Assembly: GCA_021804785.1 (NCBI GenBank)
Contig: JAJZGY010000007.1
Span: 1-62,340 of the forward strand
DNA: 62,340 bases
DNA from: Pseudomonadota bacterium
GTDB lineage: Bacteria > Pseudomonadota > Alphaproteobacteria > Micropepsales > Micropepsaceae
Reading direction: 5' to 3'
Part shown: positions 1 to 9,356 of the stretch, piece after piece
Position numbering within the stretch: position 1 is the stretch's first letter
How the letters are laid out: each line of letters starts with the position of its first letter
Program-made: the position numbers and the translations under genes
Notes under the pieces: generated by a model
The model's database searches: none
What the model was told of the DNA's origin: nothing
What the model saw: the letters and a program-made list of their open reading frames with translations, nothing else

Positions 1-866
<866 letters not shown>

Positions 867-1048
867 GGTAACAGAGCGCGATTTGGCAAAGCGCATCGAC
901 GGTTTCCATCCGCTCGGTGCCAACGGCCTTGTCTCATTGGCCTGTATCGTTGCTCATGGGACCCACGAGCCTGATACACAGGCGTCAACGATGCCGCCGC
1001 TCCAGCCAGTCATGCCGCTCTGTGAGCTACCTGTGTCGTAAAATCTGA

Positions 1049-1816
1049 TCGATCGATCTAAGAGAGCGCGTCGCGATCGTCACAGGTGCCGGTCGCGGGA
1101 TCGGCCGGGCGAGGGCGCAGGGACCCGCCGGGGCTGGCTGCCGGGTGGTCGCGACAGCAGCCCAGGGTGTGGAGGAACTTTCATCACTTGCTGCGCTATT
1201 TCCTGATCGTGCTCTTGCCCAACGTGCTGATGTTACAGATGTGAACCATTGCGCCCGCTGCATCGACATGGCCCTCGGGAGGTTCGGGCGTCTCGACATT
1301 CTCGTCAACAATGCTGGGCGAGGTATGCGCACCGTGTCGTCGGACTTCATGACTGAGCCAAGCAAATTCTGGCAAACCGACGTCGATGCCTGGCGCAGGC
1401 TCATCGATACCAATGTCAACGGTCCGCTTTTGATGATGCGTGCGTCTACCCCTGTCATGTTGCGCGCTGGCCGGGGCAGGATCATCAATATTTCCATGAA
1501 TTATGAAACCATGCGCCGTAAAGGCTTTTCGCCCTGTGGGACATCCAAGGGGGCGCTCGGGGCGCAGACCGTGATCTGGGCCCTGGATCCGGCTGGAACT
1601 GGGGGCACGGTCAATGCGTTGCTGCTCGGCGGCGCCACCCGAACTGGTATGATTCCATCTGGTGTGCCCGCGTCGCTTGCCGCAAAGCTCCTGGATCCGG
1701 ACATCATGGTAGCGCCCTTGCGGAATCTGGCGTCGTCGTGCTCGGACGGTGTCAGCGAAAGACGCTTTGTTGCAGCTCTTTGGCCGGCCGCTGGGGAGGC
1801 GGGATGGCCAGGATAG
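1049..1816 (+). pseudogene. Short-chain dehydrogenase/reductase, start codon and catalytic Tyr missing
   Basis: The open frame runs from a stop at 1046-1048 and includes a complete Rossmann glycine motif (VAIVTGAGRGIG, about 1070-1105). The NAG motif (ILVNNAGRG) and the usual C-terminal SDGVSERRFVAALW are also present. No ATG, GTG or TTG lies between the upstream stop and the glycine motif; the first usable codon is GTG 1145, which would delete the NAD(P) site. The catalytic YxxxK reads SPCGTSK: the Tyr position is Cys (TGT, one transition from TAT). Known SDR chemistry needs that Tyr, so I infer a decaying or catalytically altered gene. It lies nine bases before the next AKR gene. A sequencing error at the 5' end is the main alternative. 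Confidence 0.6.
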
Positions 1817-1824
1817 GAGGACTC

Positions 1825-2823
1825 ATGATCCCGCGCCGCAAGCTTGGCCGGCTTGGCCCCGACACCTCCGCGATGGGCCTTGGATGCATGGCCATGTCCG
1901 GCGTTTATGGGCGTCTCGACCGTGCCGAGAGCCTTGCGACGGTGCAGGAGGCGGTGGACGCCGGTATCAGCCTGATCGATACCGGTGATTTCTATGGCAT
2001 GGGTCACAATGAAATGCTGCTGGGTGAAGCGTTGCGCGCCGTCGGGCGCGAGCGCGTTCTGCTCAGTGTCAAATTTGGAGCACAGCGTGACCCGTCGGGG
2101 GCGTGGCTCGGCTTCGACGCCAGCCCAGCAGCAGTGAAAACTGCGCTTGCCTACAGTCTCAAGCGGCTGGGCACGGATTATGTCGACATCTATCGTCCGG
2201 CGCGTCTTGACCCACGTGTGCCCATCGAAGACACGGTGGGCGCGATCAGCGAATTGGTGCGGGCGGGCTGGGTTCGCTATATTGGCTTATCCGAAGTGAG
2301 CAGCGAAACGCTGCGGCGTGCGGCCCTCGTCCATCCGATCTGCGATCTGCAAATCGAGTATTCGCTGCTCACCCGGGATATTGAGGCATCGATTCTCCCG
2401 GCCTGTCGTGAACTGGGTATTGGCATTACCGCCTATGGCGTGCTCTCACGCGGGCTGATCGGTGGGGATTGGCATCCCGAAACCACGATGCCGGGCGACT
2501 GGCGGCAGGGAGCACCGCGCTTCAGCGGCGACAACCTCACACATAATCTGCGCCTGCTCGCACCGCTTGAGGAACTGGCAGCGCGGCGGGCGGCCAGTGT
2601 CGCGCAGATCGCGTTTGCCTGGGTACTGAGCCGTGGTCGCGATATCGTACCCTTGCTTGGTGCCAGCCGCCGCGTCACCCTGCACGACGGATTGCGGGCC
2701 CTGCATTTGGATCTAGATGCAGACGAGCTGCGTCTGCTGGATGCCGCGTTTGCAGTCGGTGCTGCAGCCGGTGGGCGTTACCCGGCGCCACAGCTCGATC
2801 ATCTGGACAGCACCCGGGGCTGA
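1825..2823 (+). CDS. Aldo/keto reductase
   Basis: A 332-residue AKR-superfamily oxidoreductase. The start at ATG 1825 is chosen for the AGGAGG at 1815-1820 and because the family N-terminus (PRRKLGRLG) begins there; an in-frame extension to 1738 would overlap the SDR remnant. The barrel motif LGCMAMSG, the Asp/Tyr segment IDTGDFYG, the Lys segment LSVKFGAQ and the C-terminal PLLGASRRVTLHDGL are visible. The usual active-site His is replaced (VDIYRPARLDP), a variant seen in one AKR subgroup. It probably reduces aldehydes or ketones with NADPH in the cytosol. The order AKR, SDR remnant, AKR suggests a former catabolic or detoxification operon. Confidence 0.93.
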   Translation: MIPRRKLGRLGPDTSAMGLGCMAMSGVYGRLDRAESLATVQEAVDAGISLIDTGDFYGMGHNEMLLGEALRAVGRERVLLSVKFGAQRDPSGAWLGFDASPAAVKTALAYSLKRLGTDYVDIYRPARLDPRVPIEDTVGAISELVRAGWVRYIGLSEVSSETLRRAALVHPICDLQIEYSLLTRDIEASILPACRELGIGITAYGVLSRGLIGGDWHPETTMPGDWRQGAPRFSGDNLTHNLRLLAPLEELAARRAASVAQIAFAWVLSRGRDIVPLLGASRRVTLHDGLRALHLDLDADELRLLDAAFAVGAAAGGRYPAPQLDHLDSTRG

Positions 2824-3023
2824 AGCCCGACTTTGCTGCTGCTTTGCGCCTGGGTGATCGTCCGATCTGGGAGATGGGAGTGAGCGCAAGCCTGGTGCGC
2901 TCGCCTTCCCGCTGGAGGTAACCGGTCAGGCGCAGGGTTTGGCTGACTGTTGACCCGGGGTCTTAGGTGAGGGTGTGTCCGTCCGTCGATAGGTTGACAC
3001 CAGAGGGTGCATGCACGGTCGGA

Positions 3024-3707
3024 CTAATAGGTAAGAAAGCCCTTGAGCCGATAAATATGACTACCGAGAGCACGAATGCGCGAATCCCAGACGCGTACCA
3101 TGCTCCAGTCATTATTGGGACTGACGTCGACGACGGGCGCATTGACATTAATACGTCCGTCATTTCCCCAATTGGCCTGGTCAACGCGCACTTCGCGCGA
3201 GGATACGATCTTTTGCACCACGGCAACATGACCCAGGCGCAGGCGGCGGGAACGGGCAAACACCATGACAGCGCCCGGTCGTGGCCGCGTGATTTCATTG
3301 TAGAGCCCGCGGGCCTTGGCCCACCAGGTGCGGGCGTCGCCAAAGAGGTCGAGGCCTGTCATCGCCCGCGCGAAGGTCACGCACTCGTAGCGCTTGCGCG
3401 TCCAGATTACTCTTGGCGTATTGCCGGCATCACGCGCCAGCTTGAGAAGCAGCGGGGCCGCCAGTCCCTGAATGGCACTGTCGGGCTCAGCCAGGCGCGG
3501 CAGTCTCAAGTGCAATTCGTGGGGATTGGAATCGATTGTGACCGACATGATCGGCCGACGGGCACTCGGCGTATTAAGCGACAGATCGCCCGCGAGGCGC
3601 GGCGAAATCACGAGGGGGACGGGTGCTGGGGTGGCCGTGGCCGAGGCCGAGGATAAAAGCCAAAAAACCGCGAGGGCATAGTGCGCAGGACGGGGGGCTC
3701 GGTGCAT
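3024..3707 (-). CDS. Exported CHAP-domain amidase/peptidase
   Basis: A 227-residue protein beginning with a signal peptide (hydrophobic ALAVFWLLSSASATA), so it is probably periplasmic. The C-terminal half is a CHAP domain: Cys in YECVTFARA (about residue 109), His in LRLGHVAVV (about 160) and a polar residue in DQANWGNDG (about 179), the expected triad order. CHAP enzymes cut peptidoglycan peptides or related amides. The start is supported by AAAGGAGCTGG directly before ATG 3707. It has no same-strand partner nearby. A role in cell-wall remodelling is inferred from the family only. Confidence 0.85.
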   Translation of the reverse strand: MHRAPRPAHYALAVFWLLSSASATATPAPVPLVISPRLAGDLSLNTPSARRPIMSVTIDSNPHELHLRLPRLAEPDSAIQGLAAPLLLKLARDAGNTPRVIWTRKRYECVTFARAMTGLDLFGDARTWWAKARGLYNEITRPRPGAVMVFARSRRLRLGHVAVVQKIVSSREVRVDQANWGNDGRINVNAPVVDVSPNNDWSMVRVWDSRIRALGSHIYRLKGFLTY

Positions 3708-3933
3708 TCCAGCTCCTTTCTGTGCAATCGCGGACGCGCAGGATTGATCCTATCTCTGTACTCTATCTCGCTAAAACTGCCAAGGCCATAATGCCGTCAC
3801 GGCTATTTAACGGCCCTATGCTCGCGCCCAAAGCTTACCAAAAGCTTGCGCCCGATCCCGTGCGGTCGGCTTTCGGCTGTGCCTTTCCGCAGACTACCGG
3901 CCAGCCAAAGCCGGTGGCTCGCCTTTGGAGCAG

Positions 3934-3967
3934 AAAAACCCGCCCGTAGCCCTATGGGGGCTGCGGG
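3934..3967 (-). terminator. Rho-independent terminator of the 3988-4458 gene
   Basis: On the minus strand CCCGC and AGCCC pair with GGGCT and GCGGG across a short loop and run into TTTTT, about 20 bases past the stop codon of the upstream gene. Confidence 0.7.
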
Positions 3968-3987
3968 GGGGAGAATGCTTTTTATTT

Positions 3988-4458
3988 TCAGTTGGTTGGT
4001 ATGATCTTGCCGGCCGAGGTAATCGTCAGGTTCTGAGTTTTGCCGGCCTTTACAGCAGTCGCCACAATGTTCATGCCTTTGGGGTGAACCCCGGTGATGT
4101 TGCGATAGCCTGCAGCTTCGAGAAGGTTGAGCGCATGGACTTCCCGCTCACCCGTACTGGCTGCCTTGTGGTGCCATGCCGCCTTGTGCATGGCCGTCTT
4201 GTGCCAACTCTTGTGCCAGCCAGTGTGGGGCACGGTTTTCGCGGTCATTGCTTTGGTAGCCATGGCTTTATGGGCCATGGAGGTGTCTGCGGCCTTTTTT
4301 ACCGTCGCCGCCTTGTTCGCCATCGCCGTTGTCGCCATGGCCTTTGCCTTCATGGCCGAGTGCTGCATCTGGTCCTTCGTCGCCGCAGAGGTTGCGGCCA
4401 GAGCCGTGGCCGAACTCAGCAGAACCGCTGAGGCAACCGCAAGTGCAAGTTTGCCCAT
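3988..4458 (-). CDS. Exported Ala/Lys/Met/His-rich low-complexity protein
   Basis: A 156-residue protein with a signal peptide (LALAVASAVLLSSATALA). About 90 residues of low complexity follow, built from repeated KAM/HKAM/TKAM units (MAHKAMATKAM and similar), then a short folded-looking tail (ALNLLEAAGYRNITGVHPKGMN) that resembles the small PepSY-type fold. The start at 4458 is preferred because AAGGAGG (4465-4471) sits six bases before it; ATG 4461 is the alternative. The tail suggests a periplasmic protein; the His/Met/Lys-rich linker could bind metal or an anionic surface, which is inference. A terminator follows. I recognise no named family. Confidence 0.75.
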   Translation of the reverse strand: MGKLALAVASAVLLSSATALAATSAATKDQMQHSAMKAKAMATTAMANKAATVKKAADTSMAHKAMATKAMTAKTVPHTGWHKSWHKTAMHKAAWHHKAASTGEREVHALNLLEAAGYRNITGVHPKGMNIVATAVKAGKTQNLTITSAGKIIPTN

Positions 4459-4567
4459 CATTATCCTCCTTGTCTCAGGCCGGACCACTCCGACCTGGGT
4501 TGATGAGGAAATGACACACGCAAATGATGGCTCCCTGTCATTTAGATGAATTATATGACATGAACAT

Positions 4568-5848
4568 TTAAGAATTTGCCATCGCCTGCTCGAGATCGGC
4601 AATCAGGTCATCGGCGTGTTCTATCCCGACGGAGAGGCGGATCAGCCCTTGGCCGACGCCAATGGTATTACGGGCGTCCTCGCTCAGGCCGGACAGCACG
4701 GTGGTGGACGGATGGCAGGCGAGTGACTCGGTGCCGCCAAGACTGACGGCAAGCTTGACGATCTTGAGGCGATCGAGAATAGCGAAGGCGCGGGCGCGCG
4801 AGCCAACATCGAATGCCATCAACGTGCCGGGTCCAGAGCACTGCGCCTCATAAATCCGCCTCTGATCGCTGCCGGCTTTGGCAAGAGCCGGAAAATGCAC
4901 AGCCTCGACATCGGCGCGCTGGCAGAGCCAATGCGCGATCTTGGTGGCATTGTCGGCGGCACGCGTCATGCGCAGGATCAGCGTCTCTAGGCTGCGTGTC
5001 AGCATCCAGCAGGAATGCGGATCAAGTGAGGCGCCGAGCAGTGGACGTAGTGCTCTGACCGGAGCCATTGCCCCCTTCGTGCCCAGTACGCCGCCGGCGA
5101 TGAGATCGCTGTGGCCGCCGACATACTTGGTCAGTGAATAGATGGAAAGGTCGGCACCCAAGGCCAGTGGTGACTGGAACAACGGTCCCATCAGGGTGTT
5201 GTCAACGGCAACGATGGGGCGTCGTCCCTGGCGCTTCTCACTGGCGAGCGCGCAGGCAACTGCTGCACCGATATCAGACAGCCCGGTGAGCGGATTGGCC
5301 GGTGTTTCCAGAAAGACAAGTGCAAGCTTGCCGAGCTTTTCCGCCTCGAGGAAGGCGCGTTCAAGGGTCTCCTGACGCGAGGGATCGGAGATGGTGTGTG
5401 AGCGGATGCCAAATTGCGGCAGGATATTGTGGAACAGTGCATCCGTGCCACCGTAAAGCGGCTGACTAAAGAGGATGACATCGCCAGGCCGGCAATGCGC
5501 CAATGCAGAGGTCGTGATCGCGGCCATGCCGCTGGCAAACACCGCTCCACTCTCGGCGTTTTCAAAAACCGCAAGCCTCTCTTCAACGATCTGAGCATTG
5601 GGGTGGTTATAGCGCGCGTAAACCAGCCCACCCGCAGAATCGCTCGTGCCGGCGCTGCGTCCTGTGGCGATATCGAAAAATTCCCGCCCGGCATCGGCAC
5701 TGGGAAAGGTGAAAGTAGAGGTCAGAAATACTGGCGGCTTGACCGAACCTTCCGAGAGCCTGGGATCATAGCCATAGCCTAGCATCAAGGTTTCAGGATG
5801 CAGGGCATGGTTGCCGATTCTCGTCCGGCGATAGCCGTCATTGCTCAT
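4568..5848 (-). CDS. Cys/Met-metabolism PLP enzyme (methionine gamma-lyase / cystathionine gamma-synthase family)
   Basis: A 426-residue fold-type I PLP enzyme. The family start NHALHPETLMLGYGYDP follows ATG 5848 closely; an in-frame extension to 6025 is rejected because it is unlike the family and covers the leader hairpin. Visible motifs are VYARYNHPN, the glycine/Met phosphate segment FASGMAAI, VDNTLMGPL, and the PLP-binding Lys in IYSLTKYVGGHSD (about Lys241). The C-terminal SVGIEHADDLIADLEQA is typical. Members form or cleave C-S bonds of cystathionine, homocysteine or methionine in the cytosol; lyase versus synthase cannot be settled by eye. It is monocistronic, with a structured 5' leader that may regulate it. 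Confidence 0.9.
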   Translation of the reverse strand: MSNDGYRRTRIGNHALHPETLMLGYGYDPRLSEGSVKPPVFLTSTFTFPSADAGREFFDIATGRSAGTSDSAGGLVYARYNHPNAQIVEERLAVFENAESGAVFASGMAAITTSALAHCRPGDVILFSQPLYGGTDALFHNILPQFGIRSHTISDPSRQETLERAFLEAEKLGKLALVFLETPANPLTGLSDIGAAVACALASEKRQGRRPIVAVDNTLMGPLFQSPLALGADLSIYSLTKYVGGHSDLIAGGVLGTKGAMAPVRALRPLLGASLDPHSCWMLTRSLETLILRMTRAADNATKIAHWLCQRADVEAVHFPALAKAGSDQRRIYEAQCSGPGTLMAFDVGSRARAFAILDRLKIVKLAVSLGGTESLACHPSTTVLSGLSEDARNTIGVGQGLIRLSVGIEHADDLIADLEQAMANS

Positions 5849-5867
5849 ATTGATACCTGTGGCTGAA

Positions 5868-5920
5868 TTGGCGGAGCGATGATGCGACTCCGTTCGGCAG
5901 TGCTCCAGCCAGGCCGCCAA
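5868..5920 (-). promoter_or_regulatory. Structured 5' leader of the sulfur amino acid gene
   Basis: In the minus-strand transcript, TTGGCGG (complement of 5914-5920) pairs perfectly with CCGCCAA (complement of 5868-5874), the latter ending 19 bases before the start codon. An inner GGAGC/GCTCC pairing competes for part of the same arm, so two alternative folds are possible. I do not recognise the SAM-I, SAM-II or SAH consensus, so this is only a candidate regulatory RNA. Confidence 0.35.
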
Positions 5921-6245
5921 ATAACAACAAGACGAAAGATCTGGTGAGGGATGTGGAATTGTGTTCTTCAGCTGTGCACGACAAATCTCGCTAAATTGCC
6001 GCTGCCTTGGTGCGAGGCTTTCCAAATGTGGAGAGCTAAAGCCAGTTGCCTGCGCAAATCAGATCGTGGCGTGGTCCGCTTGGGCTCCCCTTAGCAGAGG
6101 CCGGTGATCCTCCTCTTGCGCCAGGGCTGGCCCGCATCCAGGTGCAACGCGAATTCCTCCTTTCAAGTGTCTGAAGGGGATGGACAGGTTCCGGACGATG
6201 TCCTATACCCGCCCACCTTTCGCGCCCCTGTCGAGGCGCGCATGA
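5921..6245. other. Intergenic, no gene seen
   Basis: Sequence between the PLP-enzyme leader and tRNA-fMet. No 5S or 23S rRNA sequence is recognisable upstream of the tRNA, so the initiator tRNA appears solitary here rather than the tail of an rrn operon. Promoters of both neighbours presumably lie inside it. Confidence 0.6.
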
Positions 6246-6322
<77 letters not shown>

Positions 6323-6350
6323 AAATTTTGATAGAAATATCAAACAATTA

Positions 6351-6373
6351 GCCGCCCTCTGGGCGGCTTTTTG
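6351..6373 (+). terminator. Terminator after tRNA-fMet
   Basis: GCCGCCC and GGGCGGC form a seven-pair stem with loop TCT, followed by TTTTTGCTTTT, 28 bases past the tRNA CCA end. Confidence 0.9.
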
Positions 6374-6536
6374 CTTTTGGAATATCGCGACCGAGGCAAG
6401 GCAGGTATAGGTCGTCTTCTGTATCAAATTGCCTACAGAGAACGCCCTCACAATCATGACACCTGCGTCATTAATCTCCTTTACGTTACTGGCAAAGTTC
6501 CGGTATTGAAATATTTGGGGAGTCGTGGGGGTTGAG

Positions 6537-7787
6537 ATGAGTAAGAAATCTCTCAGGTCCATGTCAGTTGGCCTGATCGTGCTGGGTCTCCTCTTCCCTT
6601 GGCGAACCGCCAGAGCAGATCACATTACTCATATCCGCAATCCCTATACCGGGCAGATCTATGCAGTTCGCGTTCGCTCGCCGGGCGAACCAACGGCGTC
6701 AACTCCTTCTGGCAGGCCCGAACCCGTGCGTCGTCAGAAACGGCCGGTGCCCCTTCGCTTCGTCCCGTGGCGGGATCCGGCAGAAAATGCCTTTGACGTC
6801 AACGTCCCGCAGGGCTGGACAGTGCGCGGCGGAACGGTTCGCACAACCCCCGTAGAACCTCACTATGTCGTCCGCGCCTATGCGCCAAATGGCGGCGCCA
6901 TGCTCTTCTGGGATGATCCGCGTCTGCTCGTCCGCGAGGTTCCTAACGCGTATACCAGGAGCCTCGGTTATCTTCCCGGCCAAGTTGTTCCGTCCGCATG
7001 GGGCGGACGACTTCTGCTGGAGCCTTATGAGACAGCAGCCTCAGCTGGTCTCGAATACGCGCGGCAGTTTCTTTGCCGTAATCCTACACGCATCGAAGGC
7101 GGCCGAATTCCCGACCAAAGCCGCGCACTTGCCCAGCGCTTTGGGCCGATTGCTCAGGCCGAAGGCAAGCAAGTTTACGTCGACGCCGGAGAAGTCGCAT
7201 TTCGTTGCGGTGACCGGGTAGGTTACGTCTATGCCATTACGCTTCTTGCCGCACAGCCGGGAGCTCCCGCACAGATCTGGCTCATCTACCGGCTCGCGGG
7301 TTACATGGCCACATCTGCAGATAGCGCCGCTGCCAGCGCTGGCATCAACGAAATGCTCGCGACATTCCGTATGAATCCACAATGGCTCGAAGCACTCGCG
7401 CGTCAATCGAACGATATGGCCGGCAACGTGATCCGCGAATCAAATGCCATTACCCAGACAACAGTCCAGCGAGCACAGGAGCAAAATAAGGAATTGGCAT
7501 CTGAGTACAAGCACTGGCACAAAAACTTCAACCAGAGCTTCAAGGCTATCAATAAAGCAGATTCTGCTATCACCAAAGATGATACCTACAACGGCGGCGG
7601 TTCTGGTCACGACTACAATGCACAGCTTGATACCAAGACCGTGTGCGACGATGTCGGGCACTGCCAGACCGTCCCCGCGACGCATACGTACTATTGGGCT
7701 GATTGCTCCGGTACAATGCATCCTGGCCCGGCATCGGGGGCGCCGCCTTCTGGAGACACAAGCGCTTGCTGGCAGAAGGCGCACTGA
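6537..7787 (+). CDS. Exported protein of unknown function
   Basis: A 416-residue protein, start taken at ATG 6537 because the signal peptide (MSVGLIVLGLLFPWRTARA) begins just after it; GTG 6525 is a four-codon alternative. The region at about residues 65-260 contains FDVNVPQGWTVRGG, a phrase found in uncharacterised exported proteins, and looks like a beta-rich globular domain. Residues 285-345 are Gln/Asn/Lys-rich and probably coiled (QTTVQRAQEQNKELASEYK). The tail has several Cys (VCDDVGHCQTVP, WADCSG) that could form disulfides in the periplasm. I cannot assign a family. It stands alone between tRNA-fMet and the divergent Rieske gene. Confidence 0.75.
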   Translation: MSKKSLRSMSVGLIVLGLLFPWRTARADHITHIRNPYTGQIYAVRVRSPGEPTASTPSGRPEPVRRQKRPVPLRFVPWRDPAENAFDVNVPQGWTVRGGTVRTTPVEPHYVVRAYAPNGGAMLFWDDPRLLVREVPNAYTRSLGYLPGQVVPSAWGGRLLLEPYETAASAGLEYARQFLCRNPTRIEGGRIPDQSRALAQRFGPIAQAEGKQVYVDAGEVAFRCGDRVGYVYAITLLAAQPGAPAQIWLIYRLAGYMATSADSAAASAGINEMLATFRMNPQWLEALARQSNDMAGNVIRESNAITQTTVQRAQEQNKELASEYKHWHKNFNQSFKAINKADSAITKDDTYNGGGSGHDYNAQLDTKTVCDDVGHCQTVPATHTYYWADCSGTMHPGPASGAPPSGDTSACWQKAH

Positions 7788-8027
7788 CCCTAGACACGGA
7801 GCATGGCCAGGACATCAGATGGCCCTTATAGCGCTGACTTTGATTGCGCACTCGCGATGTTCCAGTTTCACGCTCATATCCAAGGCTCATCACGGGATCC
7901 GGACATGGCTGGCATCGTTGGCGAGAAAAAGCTTCTCTCCTGCAATACATTTTTGCTGACATTTCCACGGTCAATCGCGATAGGCATGCGGTTACTCTGG
8001 CAAGGCAAACGCATTGGTGATCGACCC

Positions 8028-8987
8028 TCAGTGCGGCTGGTCTGCTTGGCTTTCGCGCAGTTCGCTATAATAATATTTACGGAACTGGAGTGTGGCGCGG
8101 TCGGTGGCGACGGATTTTTCCAACTGCGCGGGTGGCACTTCGTTCGTGCCTGAGGATTCCACCACATCCTGGTCTTCATCCGCGATACGTCTGTTCATCC
8201 AGGAAAAGAGCAAATTGAGTGGACGGGCACGGGCGAAATCCCGGGATTGGCAGATGATGATGCGTGTCCGGTCATTCTGTTCGGGAATGACAAGCGCATG
8301 GATCCGCAGGTGCTTGCCGGGAATGGGGATATGAAGAGCCATGAGGTTGGGCTTGTAATATTCAAGGAAGGCTCCGCCGTCCCGACCGTCCATGCGTGCT
8401 TTCGCACGCCCTCCGAAATCCGTGTCCTCCCAGGTGATCTCCATTTTGGAGTGTGCCGTCATCTGTTGCCGCAGGGCCTTGCCGATCGAGCGGCGGTGCA
8501 CGAAAGGCAGGTGGGGACTGTCGAGCATGTTTTCCATCGCCCGCGTCCAATGGCACCGCCAGGTGCGCTGCACATAGGTGCGGGCGAGGCCCGGGGCAGA
8601 AAGCCCCTCTGGCACGGAAGGCTCGAAGGGGGCGGGTCCGCTCGCCGTGAACACCCACACGAGGTCTCCGATCACGCGTGTGGGTAAGGCCACTGCAGAT
8701 AATGTCTCACGCTTGGCGTCGGGGTTCAGAGGGACATGACAATTGTTGCCAGTCCGGTCGAACTGCCAGCCGTGAAAGGGACACTCCAGCCGGCCCTCGG
8801 GGGTTAGCCTGCCGTGAGAAAGCGCGGCGCCCCGGTGCGGGCAACGGTCGATCAGGGTGCCGATCTGGCCGTCCTGGTCCCGGAACAGCACCACGGGCTC
8901 GCCCGCAAGCTGTGTCGCTACCGGAACCCCACGAATGCTCCAGGCTGGAAAAACGGGGGTCCAGACCCCAGAAAACCCCTTAAACAT
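8028..8987 (-). CDS. Rieske non-heme iron aromatic-ring oxygenase, alpha-type subunit
   Basis: A 319-residue single-component-like oxygenase. The Rieske [2Fe-2S] ligands appear as CPHRG (about Cys49/His51) and CPFHGW (about Cys69/His72). The mononuclear iron site follows in the ENMLDSPHLPFVH segment (about residues 152-164, with two His and an Asp). Such proteins hydroxylate or O-demethylate aromatic or tetrapyrrole-like substrates using electrons from a separate reductase; no ferredoxin or reductase gene is next to it. The start at 8987 is supported by GAAGGA upstream and by the normal family N-terminus; longer frames add 25 unlikely residues. The substrate is unknown. Confidence 0.9.
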   Translation of the reverse strand: MFKGFSGVWTPVFPAWSIRGVPVATQLAGEPVVLFRDQDGQIGTLIDRCPHRGAALSHGRLTPEGRLECPFHGWQFDRTGNNCHVPLNPDAKRETLSAVALPTRVIGDLVWVFTASGPAPFEPSVPEGLSAPGLARTYVQRTWRCHWTRAMENMLDSPHLPFVHRRSIGKALRQQMTAHSKMEITWEDTDFGGRAKARMDGRDGGAFLEYYKPNLMALHIPIPGKHLRIHALVIPEQNDRTRIIICQSRDFARARPLNLLFSWMNRRIADEDQDVVESSGTNEVPPAQLEKSVATDRATLQFRKYYYSELRESQADQPH

Positions 8988-9356
8988 GACGGTTCCTTCG
9001 CACTGCCCAGCTGCCCCCACTTTACGACCTGCCCGGACTGGCTGGTTGATGATGCGCCGCAAAGACGTCCCTGAAGATGTACAGAACTCACCCCAACGGA
9101 CCTTGTACGCAGTATAGTGAAAACAAGATCAACAGGCGCCGGCACCGCCAGCAAGGCTTGCGTGCCGTCACAGTCCTTCAACCACCAAAGACACGGGCTT
9201 CCCCAGCAGCTGCAGAGCCTGCTATGGAACGGAACCAGTTTTACTTTGCCTTGCTCGAGGACAATCTTCGTCCGGCCTGTCTATCCCCGTTTTAATTTTT
9301 AGTGGGTGCCGATAAAGGCGAGGATTTGTCCCCAGATCGCCAACCAGGATCCTTTT
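8988..9356. other. Divergent intergenic region, no gene seen
   Basis: Separates the Rieske gene from the M16 peptidase gene and must hold both promoters. Short open frames exist in both strands but none has a recognisable start, ribosome site or family. Confidence 0.5.

Noticed and set aside
5849-6025. 60-residue N-terminal extension of the PLP enzyme
   Set aside because: Residues are unlike the family and would cover the leader hairpin; ATG 5848 gives the conserved start.
5849-6100. SAM-I/SAM-II or SAH riboswitch before the PLP gene
   Set aside because: No consensus core was found; kept only as an unclassified structured leader.
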